This document shows, one piece after another, positions 47,082 to 58,136 of a DNA stretch of 60,000 nt. Below the pieces are notes generated by a model. It did not search any database. It worked only from the letters and a program-made list of their open reading frames with translations, and had not been told where the DNA came from. This DNA comes from Membranipora membranacea. Its lineage: Eukaryota > Bryozoa > Gymnolaemata > Cheilostomatida > Membraniporidae. Within the stretch, counting starts at the first letter, position 1. Each line of letters starts with the position of its first letter. The position numbers and the translations under genes are program-made. The stretch lies in assembly GCA_914767715.1 (NCBI GenBank), contig OU612073.1, positions 6,822,001 through 6,882,000 on the forward strand, given 5' to 3'.

Positions 47082-50000
47082 ATGGAGCAGGATAAACTGT
47101 TGAAAAATGAAAACCAAACTGATTACCATGCTTATAGCAGGTTAGTATGAACAAAATATTTTTTGTTGGTATTTGACTATTTTTGATGACTGAGAAATCA
47201 CGCTATGTTTTTAGTAGTGATGTAGTGAAAACCTGAGAGGAGTACCGACAGGAGGAAACAGTCGCTATATTACACACAGGCTTGAAATAGCTACATTTAC
47301 TTAGCACCTTCTACACTCTTTACATATTCTCACCTGAGTTAGCCAAAAAATTGTGCAAGCCAACATTAAGTTGTTCCCAAACAAGCATACCTAAACTCTA
47401 GCTAGTATTCGTTCCTCTAGGGTTCGTGGTTTGACGTATAATCAACCTCCTATCCAATGCCTCAGGTCTGAGTACAGAGTACAGAACAGCAATAAGAAGT
47501 TTGAGTCTGAAAAAGTTGGCTTATGTCGATATGACGCAACGTCACATCCATACATCACCGTGTTCATCATCTTTTTGGCATTTATGGTGGATGTGGATAC
47601 CATGATGATAACTGTTGTGGGTGAGTGACTTTGTATAAAACAAACTTCTCCATCTGCCCCAACAAATGCTAACTTCAGTGACATGAGAGTTTTAGAAAAA
47701 TTTTATTGTCCGCAATTTGGGGATGTGGTACTGGTAGTTGTACTGTCATGTCATCATCATTGATAAAATACATCTGGTTGTATCAGCACAACACCTTTTA
47801 CGGTGCAAGAAATAAACTTATTATCATAGTATAGTCTTATTGATAGCATCCAAGACAGAGATGAACCTTGATGATTCACAATAGTCTATGGCAGATCAAA
47901 GATAATTCCGATATCTTTGGTTTCGGGAACAACGCCAAGCTCAGACTTGCAAATAACTTCATCTCTTCATTTTTAATGGCTGGTGTCCTGTAATTTTCAG
48001 GGGAATCCTAAAGTAAATTAGATGGTCTTTTCCTGATAAACAACTATCATTTCAGACCCGATCTTGCCAGCCTTACTACGTTAGGGTGAACATCAGACGG
48101 ATGCGCACCCTAACAAGTTGGTGAGTAGTTCATTCCTCACACATCCAGACCTCATCAATTCAAAGAATGCAACAACGGACCTTGAGAGGGAAAACTCAGT
48201 CAGGATGGCAGTACTTGTTGGTATGAAACCGCTGTTGGAAGTATTTCTCAACGTTGTTGCCGGATTTCAATCGAAAGGTATGTATTTGTAATAACTATAA
48301 TATATGCGATAGTGAGTGAATAGAGAAGCACAGCGATCATCTCTCCTAAAAGAATCGTATCGAGCTAAAAATGGCACAAAATAATTGCATTAGCAGAATG
48401 GTCATACCATTTTCAATGCAGCGATGAAAACAGGGTGGATTTTGTAAACGTTTCTGAAATCAAACAAAAATATTCTTCTGGTGAATAACGGCAATGATGT
48501 ATTTAATCCGGTATCATACATGATTTGTTTGGTTAAATTACAGGTATGGACATGGAACCCCATGTTAGTAGGAACTGCATTTAACATGATAGCCACACTG
48601 GGCTTTACCTATATGAGGAACTTTTATTTAGTGCTTCTAACAAGAGTGATGCAGGCTATCGGTGGTAGCCTCTCTGTTGTGGGAGATAATTAAAAATTAT
48701 GTGTGAACCAAACTGCTTGCAGATAGATGGGTCAGGTCTTCAGATTTCATGTTGCTAAAAAATGTTTGGTTAGCGCCTCATTTAACTTCAGTCTTTTACC
48801 TTCGAGTAAATTCGGAGGTCAGTGAAACACCTTCTGTTATTTTTTGCAGCTATGTGCTTTACTTCTTTTAGCATTCACATTTTTGGCAAAATCTTTCCAA
48901 GATGCCAAATGGAGATTACCTGCGACAAGTATTGCTTTGTCAGGATTCTCTGCTGCAATTGCCAGTAAGTATTTGAAGATATGCAAAGGAGTTGCTTTTG
49001 TCAAGCCTTATCCCAAGCAGTCCTTCAAAGAGATCAGGTTCCAGCATAAGTATTCTGACAAACATAGTTTACTCAAATTTATCAATATCCAGATTCTTAC
49101 CATGTTTAGTATGTCACGGTGGCCCTCACATCAATAGTTTTTTAATTGGGATTACAACTATTCCCAAGATTAACTTATTGCATTATGACTATGAGGAACT
49201 TTCGGTTCATTTCCATATGTTTAATTTATAGGTGTTACGTTTGGCTTCTTCTCCGTAGTAATGGTCAAGTCACAGTTTTTCACTGGAAGATATTCAAACT
49301 TTGCAATGCTTGGAAACCAATGTTTGTATCCTACATTCTGTTAGCAATTGACTTCAGCATAGTAAGTAATTATTCCTTCCATAAATATATTGTGCAACTT
49401 GTTGCAAGATCGGAAAGTTAGACACAAACCTGAACGTAATATATTCTTGACAGCAAGGAGTAACAGGCATTACATGAAAGGCTACAAAATTCTACAAAGA
49501 AGTCATATCATATAGTAACAACAAATTCCACCAGTTGATTTCAAACATCGTATGTTTCGATGTTGCAACTACTCAGAAATTATCCGCTGCTGATTTGAGA
49601 GCGGATAAATCCCATTAATTTAATTTATATGTATGTCATAAAATATAGTACCATCTATTTTTCAGTATCCATTCTGTCAGATAGTCTGGGAGTTGATAGC
49701 ACCAGACACATTCACTAGAGTGGCACATGGTATTATAGTAACCAGTAGGTTAAATCATATAGTGGATGTTCGCCACAAATCAGGATACGGCCTGGTAAGC
49801 GGATTCTACACAGCTTTATATAACTTAGGTCTTAGCCTCGGTATATTTTTTTTGAAGGTTTAGTAATATGGGCAGAACATCAGTATGATATTAATTAATT
49901 AATTAATTGATAATAATTTTTTAACTGATATAAATAATGAGGCCGGGTCCTTGGAGCCAAGTTGCCTTTGTTCTTTGGGTAAGCAACTGTGGAGCTGTGG

Positions 50001-50948
50001 CGGTAGATGCGGGTGATTGATTGGGAAATTTTAATAGTTTCCAACCATGAAATACTCATTAATTCAGCGTATGGGGCATAATGTAAAGGGGTTGCTGGAT
50101 ATCTCTGGAATGTTCACCATGAAATTGCATTGTGGGAATGGTACAAGCACATCTGATCAGGGATTTTGTGGCATGAAAATGTGAAAAAGAATTTAAACTA
50201 AAAATATTTGTAATCATAGAATGCCACAAAACTTTAATTGGAGATATCCGATTCATCACGGATCCTTGTAATGTATGTATGTATATGGTATTTTTATCTT
50301 ATGTATTTTCAGGACCCAATATGGCCGTAGCTCAAGTTATGCCTTTTAGATGGTATGCAAATTATCTATACAATGCTTTGCGCAATAGACACCTGGTGAG
50401 TCTGGCATTGCATGACTAGCGGATCAATTATTTAGCTAGGGCGAACATTCAAAACAGGATCATAATATCTAATGAGCCGTTTGCCCAATACATAAGGTTA
50501 CGGTATTTGCATATGGTGTATACATATGTATATGCTGCATGTTTATTTGCATATGGATATGCAAATGTATATGAATATGTATATAGATATAGATATACCA
50601 TAGGCATACAAAACGCATACCATATATGTTATTGTCTGAGGTCCAATATTGGTCATTTTTCACACTTTATGGCCTGTTTGCAAGGTCAAAACTTCATTTA
50701 GACCAATTGTACCGGACTAAACCTTACCTTGACCTTCATACTATAGCCTGATTGGTCTGTTCTCTACATGTAACAGGCTATATTGGAGTTTGGCGATATT
50801 CCTGCTTCTCTTCAGTGGTATTGCCCTGCTGTGGAGGAAAGTGGAACCATCAGCAGAGTATAACACAATAAATGATGTGTCTAGCAAAGCAGAGAATGAT
50901 GAAGCCTCAGCACAACACATAAGTGAACATCCGATAATTCAAAAATAA
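47082..50948 (+). pseudogene. SLC18/VMAT-like transporter pseudogene (tandem copy 1)
   Basis: Exon remnants match the intact copy downstream: 47082-47140, 47466-47620, 48056-48277, 48544-48685, 48872-48964, 49232-49361, 49666-49840, 50313-50352, 50777-50948. Disabling changes relative to copy 2 are an in-frame TAG at 48082-48084 (GAG in copy 2); one base lost near the end of the third exon; the donor after 48685 changed from GT to AT; two exons (matching 57651-57854 and 58270-58365) absent from the 267-bp interval 48965-49231; and one base lost in the exon at 49232 (130 against 131 bp), which brings a further stop. The first and last exons remain open, the last ending SEHPIIQK then TAA, with ATTAAA at 50965. 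The remaining peptides carry the same transmembrane motifs (FMVDVDTMMITVV, GYGLVSGFYTALYNLG). Confidence 0.85.
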
Positions 50949-51522
50949 TTTCATAATAGCACATATTAAAGGGCAACCAAGGTTTCGCAGCAGTGCATTT
51001 ATGGGTAGTAAATAATGTGCTAGGCAGCATCAGCGTTGTGCATTACGCAATGCAAAACTCAAAGTAGTTGCCGACTCTAAGCTGGTTAACACTTCAGTTT
51101 AGGGGAGGTTCCAAATCATTGCTGTAATGATGATAGAGCACAGGCTAAATAATAACAGGAGCAGGAAACTGCTCTGTGGTATTCTATTTTAGCTGAGCTT
51201 GAGCACCTGATGGATGAAATGTTTCACAAGAAAATGCAATCTGCTATTAATCAATGGGAAGTTGTTTGAAACCCTGGTTGCCCTTTAATGTCAGGGTTAT
51301 CCTTGCTACACGGCCAAGTTGGTTGCACGACAAGGCTAGCTCAGGGTGGCTTGTGAATTCGCTAAATACAAACCAAATACCTTGTTGTATACAAAGCGTA
51401 TTGAGTGGTGCTACTTAACAGATTTTTTTCAGAATTCTTTAAACAGCATTCAAAGATATATGGCAGCTATTTTGAATTGACCGGTTAATTTTTCAAGAGT
51501 GAAATTGCTTAAAGTCTGGCAC

Positions 51523-52367
51523 CTAGTTCTGCAGTAGTTACGCAATATTTTCACGCTTAGAAAATTCAGAGCACTTCTTGGTAAAAATGATGTAAAGTGG
51601 TAGAAATGGTCTACTATTGTTAGATGTCTCCTGACAATGGAACTGTATTATTCTGGACTTATGTGGAAAAGAATGGTAATTAAAAGTATTTTGAAGTGGT
51701 AGCCCATTAGGTTGGCACAGCACTAGGCCCCATGAACACCTCATAGCTCATAGATGAGAAGGGAGGACAATTGCTAACACTATACATAATTTTCACCCAG
51801 AAGTGCTCTGAATTTTTAAATGTGAAAATATTGCATAATAGACGGTTTTCTGAGCTCTGATTTGGGTCACAATTCGGAGTTGTCCTCTCTCCAGTTTGGT
51901 ACTTTTAACCCACGACGCATAGGAAAAACGTGCTGAAAAGAGGGTTATCTTGAAAACCGCTTATGATAGGATAAAAATGATTTTTGATTCATAATCTGCA
52001 ACATTGAAAACTCATATGGACTTAGTTTGGAAATAATTTCGGTGTTTGGATAGTCAATCATAGCATTTTCTGCCTGTTTTGCGGACAATTTGGCAGAATT
52101 TTTCATGATTTTCGTCACTAAAATTAAGAGTTATCAACATTCAAGCCTCCAATGATTTGGAAACCCTGTCTCACAGGGTTTTCAATGGTGCAGACTCTGA
52201 ATCAAAAAAAAATTGTTTTATCCTTTTATAAGCGATTTTCAAGATAACCCTCTTTCAGCAGGTTTTTCCTATGCGGCTTGTGTTAAAAGTACCAAACTGG
52301 AGAGAGGACAACTCCGAATTGAGGCATAAATAAGAGCTCAGAAAACTGTCTATTACTGCAGAACTAG
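51523..52367. mobile_element. MITE A, interrupted by MITE B
   Basis: The outer arms start TTCTGCAGTAGTTACGCAAT at 51527 and extend to about 51600; the matching inverted arm runs from about 51780 to 51837 and resumes at 52354-52363 after element B. CTAG borders both ends (51523-51526 and 52364-52367) and may be the duplicated target. The break in the right arm falls exactly at the ends of element B. Non-coding. Confidence 0.65.
51838..52353. mobile_element. MITE B, 516 bp inverted repeat with TA duplication
   Basis: The termini ATAGAC(G/A)GTTTTCTGAGCTC are inverted at the two ends, with arms of about 195 bp sharing GAGTTGTCC, CCAGTTTGGTACTTTTAAC and AGGGTTATCTTGAAAA. TA flanks both sides, as expected for Tc1/mariner-type targets. 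It has no coding capacity. A single-arm copy lies at 56288-56457. Confidence 0.8.
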
Positions 52368-53151
52368 CTGTCACACTATGTATTGATTTGGTCCTTCCGA
52401 AGTCTTAAACCCAGCAACAATTCGATAACTTTGATTACAGTATTCTCTGTTATCTTATCTGAGCCCAATACTGACTCAATTAACTTACTGATACAAAAAA
52501 CCGTCGTGCTTTTTGATTTATCATATATGATTTTGTCTGTTGATATTCGTTTTCTGTTCATACTTGATTTTAGTAGATATCGCCTCTTTGATATAAATAG
52601 AAGCCGGGTAGGGATTTCAGCGGGTATTGGTAAAGGGTGAAGACTTAGCATTATGGAGTGGATAATTTTCTCTGCATATGATCGTCATTGTCAACTCTGC
52701 TACTTCTTGGTAGTCAAGGGGAATTATACATAATCCATCAAAAACCACAGACATAATTTGCGATATAATGTTTTAAACCTAAGTTCTTAATCCCCACGAG
52801 AAAGTCACCTAAGCGCATCAAATGAGGACCGTGAAGAAAGCTATTAACATTAGTAGTAACACATTTCTCATGATCCAATGATATTTTCGTAAAGTGCAAC
52901 AAACTAGTTTTTTTCACTCTTCACGGCACTGTAACCGCACAGCCAGAGAGGGATTGTAATCCAGCTTTTTGTGATAGAGTGAGAGTTCTTTGAAGAATGA
53001 ACTCGTAAACTGATCAAGCACGTGCTGCGGAGAGACGTGGTCCTTCCAGATTAAGATCCCTGTGGGCCTAACACAAATACACAGATCTCAAAGCACATAC
53101 AAGCTCATCAGTTACACTGTTTAGTGAATATGCTTAGCTGAAAATCTCGAA

Positions 53152-56100
53152 ATGGAGATGGATAAACTGTTGAAAGATGGAAAGCAAGCGGATAGCCAAA
53201 TTTTTGACAGGTGAGTGGAGTTAAAAAAATTTTTCTTTGTATTTGACAACATGTGCCATCGTTTGATGATTTAGGTAATCATACAAAGTGGAATGAAATA
53301 ATTAAGCGGGCCCGAAGTTCTCATGGTGGCGGGGAAGTACTGCGCCCCCTTGAATGATAAATATAGTTGCCTTAATCACTATGTATAAATTATCAATGTC
53401 AGTAGCAGCTAATTTGGGTTTCCATTTGCTGTTTGAACGCACTGGATACTGGGAGATTACAAAATATCCCACAGTATCCCACCTGGTTATATTTCGTGCC
53501 CTCAAGATGTATTTTTGCCTCCTGCCTTTTCTTTCTAAGCTATTACCCTGTTAAGTGACATAGTTTCGCAGCTCAATAAACTGCTTGGAGAGGGAAAGGA
53601 ATATTCAGGTGCGAGATTGGCCTCTATCTCAAAAGAAGGTGATTGTAGACAAAAGTTAGTGAGCAGGCGAGCCTTTTTAATCAAGAATTAACGTGACATC
53701 ACATTGCTTGAAACAAGAGGTTTCACGTCATGTATGAAAAGAAAAATATGGTGTTTGTGGGAAGCCAAAAACAGAAGATAGAGGCAGCGGCTCATCCTGG
53801 GAGCCTGAGGAGAATAAATCGGCTGGTAACCCGCTAGTAGCAGCAATCTGCAACCATGTCAAACCGGAAGAGATATGCAATGGGGTTTCATTTCAGAATT
53901 TTGTAATTTGTATTACTCTCTCAGAGCAATTTTAAAACTTGGAATTCAAACAGCATCCAAATGGGAACATATAGAGCTGCTCAATATATGATTCCTTGGT
54001 TTTAAATTAAGCACGTTCTGACTGCAGTCTTTTGCAGAAATTTTTTTTTTATCAATATTACATTGTGTGTATAGGAAATATAGATTTGTACAGTCCAGCA
54101 TGCTTGGGTTTTCCCAACCATTTGCCCAAACTTGTTGGTATGTTACGGAAAGCATAGCATCCCACCAGGATCCTATCATCTGGCAAGTAAAGGAATAGGT
54201 AATAATAAAAGGTAAGGTCTTGAGTGAAGATCTTTGTTGTCAAATCTCAGATATTAGTTTTGAATGTTATACTTATATCAAGTGTGACACCTAGAAACTA
54301 GGTCCCACTCTTTAGCGAGAGGACTGGGTTACTTATAATTGTATGGTGAAATCTGATGGGTCATAAATCTCATAAATCTCTGATGGGCCATAAATATCGC
54401 CTAATAGGTTTAAAATATTTTATCACTAGCCCGTTAGTGATGCTACAGTGAACAACCTTTTCCAGAACTCTAGGAATTAAGAAAACATGATATGATATAC
54501 CATGCCTTTATGAATCATGATTAAATAGTTTCAATACGTTGGGTCATTAAATCGTGCCAAACATTCTAATAATTGGTAAAGATCTTCAAATTATGATGCA
54601 GGTATATTGGTTTGCCTTTTATGGTGTTGTGTTGTCAATAAATGCAGCATGTTGAGGCATCAAATGAGTTTGACAAGAACTTCTTTGTTGCCAAGGATTC
54701 CATGGAGCAAAGTTTTTGGATGCACTTGCTGACACCAAGACGATTGCTGAGAACATGGGATCTCTCGTAGTAAATATTTTTTTGGCTGCTCACTCACTCA
54801 TGTGGTATTTGTCTGGTTCATACATTCCTCACACACCACTGTTGTTCACATTAATTTTATTTGATATCTTGCATACCTAAATGGTTGGTTGGTTTATTTA
54901 GTTTGTCACATAAATTAAGAATGTTGCGAGATTAGGGTGTTTATACTGTTTCAATTTACTATTGTAAGTTTTTATTTGTAAGTCAACCTCCCATTCAATG
55001 TTCCAGATATGAGTACAGTAAAGAAAGCAGTAAAGAGTTAGAGAGAGTAAGTTGCTATCAATATGATGCGACGTCTCACCCATACCTCACGATGTTTATT
55101 GTGTTCTTGACATTGATGGTTGATGCAATGCTGGTGACTGTCGTAGGTGAGTTACTTTAAATGTGGATTCGATTTTTCATGACCTGATAGATTAATAATA
55201 ATCATTATAGCATCGGTCCGAGAAGCTATTATCAAACTTGCAAGCCCCGATGGTCAAGATAAAGATCTAGCAAAAATATTATACAAATGAATTCATAGAA
55301 GATCCTTTTTACTCCTTCCTGGGTAAATGAGGTAGTCGAATTTTTATCAAATTTGACCTCGAAATATAATTTTGCTGTGTCTCACTGTAATCAGCAGCTC
55401 AAGCTGGATCCACCATCTTGAAATGCCTGTCGCACATGAATGAATTGACGTAGCGTAACATTTTAGTGGAAAAGTAATGGCAAAAATATGGTCTTCATTT
55501 GGCTGTTGAACAATTACCATTTCAGATCCGATCATACCAGACTTACTCCATGAGACAGAAGAACACCCAAACAGATTAGTGAGTAGTTCATTCCTCACAC
55601 ATCCTGATCTGATAGTCAAACCAATCAATGCAACAACCGATCTGGAAAGAGAAAACTCTGTCAAGATAGCTATACTTGTTGGTATGAAACCACTTTTGCA
55701 AGTATTCTTCAATGTTGTTGCTGGATTTATAATTGAGAGGTATGTTGTTTTATTGTGATATTATCATATTATACTTCTACAACTTACTTGTCAAAGCAAC
55801 TTTTATTGTGGTGGTTAATGAATAGAGAAACACGGCAGGCACCTCCTAGATCAGGGCTGCCCAACGAGTGACCTAATTTTATGTGGCCCCCGACCCGTCT
55901 GAGATTATCGCGTAATTGCGTAAAAATTTTACTACATCGCTCATTTGTACAATAATACATCTAGTCACAGTATTTTAGGATTCCCCAACCATTGAGTGAG
56001 CTCCAATAAATAAATTCCCCACTGCAGAGATGAAAATACTGCACACCCATATATGAATGTTTGATTTATGGCGAGGTTGCGGGCCCCCAGGGACATTGCA

Positions 56101-58077
56101 ATATGTGGATGCGGCTCCCTCAATGAAAAGGTTGGGCACCCCTGTCCTAGATAAATGATGTATTGAGCATGGCAATGAGTACTGTAATATTATTCTATCA
56201 GTTTGGTCTCCCACCTTTGAGAAGATTAGATGGCAGAGATACCAGAGATTATATATTTATTTCTACCAATTAGTATAAAATTACTTAATAGACAGTTTTC
56301 TGAGCTGATTTAGGCCTCGATTCGGAGTTGTCCTTTCTCCAGTTTGGTTCTTTTAACCCACGCCGCTTAGGAAAAACTTGCTGAAAAGAGGGTTATCTTG
56401 AAAACCGCTTATAATAGGATAAAAATTATTTTTGATTCAGAATCTGCAGCATTGAATAGTGGTCATACCTAGGCAAAGATAAACAAGCATTAGAATTTAC
56501 AACTTCGTCAAGAGCTGCGATGAAATACTACATTGTTCTGAAAACAGGTATATTAATTTTTTGTTTGGCTATTTTATTGCAGGTACGGGCATCGGAACCC
56601 CATGTTAATAGGATGTGCATTCAACATGATAGCCACACTTGGCTTCGGATATCTGAGAAACTTCTATTTACTGCTGCTAACAAGAGTGATGCAGGCTATT
56701 GGTGGTAGCCTCTCTGTTGTTGGAGGTAATAAATCATTTCATGAGTGAACCAATTATTCCAACCGCTCAACTTCAGCTTGGTATACCAAGAGAGGTCATA
56801 CCAAATTTGAACCTACTCCAATATCAACCCCGTGGTTTCTGCGAGAGTTTCAATTATATCTCCTCTTATCTTAAAACCGGTGTTGACAAGCTTTGTTGAT
56901 GATCTGGGAATTCCAGATTATTGCATTGTGGGATACTCATTGAAATAGCTATTGGTACAACTGGCCACATCATTTTCCGGATGTTTCCGGATGTTTTTTT
57001 AGTTTGGGAAAGAGAAGCAAAATATAAACGCTCATGATTTACTTACTTTACACTTTAAGCTTTTTTTAAAATTCCTCCTAACATCTATGAAAGACCATAG
57101 GGGTCAGTTTAGGTGCTGTTTGCTATATCTGCTAATGCATTTAACTAAATATTCATCTTAATTTTTCAGCACTGGCATTTTTGGCGAAATCTTTCCGAGA
57201 CGACAAATGGAGATTGCGTGCAACAAGTTTCGCATTGTCAGGATTCTCAGTTGGAATTGCCCGTAGGTATTTATATAGATGTGCAGATGGGTCGCTTTTT
57301 CAGCTTTCTGATTATGCTTTCAGTGCCTACTCAAACTCAAACCGTTTATTGAGCGGAAAAATTTAATACCGGTACCCTATTGATGGTAATGATAGATCTT
57401 CATTTTTTTCTCTGGTACCATTAGCAGTTTCATTGAAACTTTCCGATGATGCCGTTGGTGATCCTCAAACCATTATTCAGAGGCTAAATAGAATACCAGT
57501 GGTCTTTGAACAGCCTATTGATAGATCTACATTTTTTCTCTGATAACAATTGATAAGTTAAATTCAACGCTGGGGGGGGGGGGGCGTCGGGCGGTGGGCA
57601 AAAGTCTGAGGGGCTCAGACTAAGTTAAATCGTGCTTCATGTCTTTGCAGTTGGTTTCACATTGGGAAGCCTACTTTATCAGTACTGTGCCATCGAGTGC
57701 CCCTTCCTCGTAATAGCCGGCCTCAGTATACTTGATGGAATACTCAGGTATATGATGCTGACTCCAAAACTAGAGAGCAAAGTTGGCATCCCCGTAGCAG
57801 GTTTAGATACTGCACTTTCTCTGCTCAAAGACCCTCTCATCATTGCAGGATTGGGTAAGCGACTCCGATGTATTTAGTCATGACCCGCTGTAGCAATGGG
57901 GTACTTTTTATAAAAAAAACCATATACATAAATATATACATAAACATAAACATATACAAATACATATACTTTTACATATTTATATACATTTACATATTTA
58001 TATACATATACATATACATAAACATATACATATACAAATACATATACTTTTACATATTTATATACATTTACATATTT

Positions 58078-58136
<59 letters not shown>

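Larger units (their letters stand above)
50949..53151. other. Spacer between the tandem transporter copies
   Basis: It holds the nested inverted-repeat elements at 51523-52367. The open frames at 52376-52651 on both strands overlap each other and show no motif. The 5' flank of the second transporter copy lies at its right end. Confidence 0.5.

Noticed and set aside
54640-54800. Coding-looking stretch in intron 1 of transporter copy 2 (frame with [17 protein letters not shown])
   Set aside because: No matching splice phase with the transporter and no recognisable family; could be chance or an old fragment.
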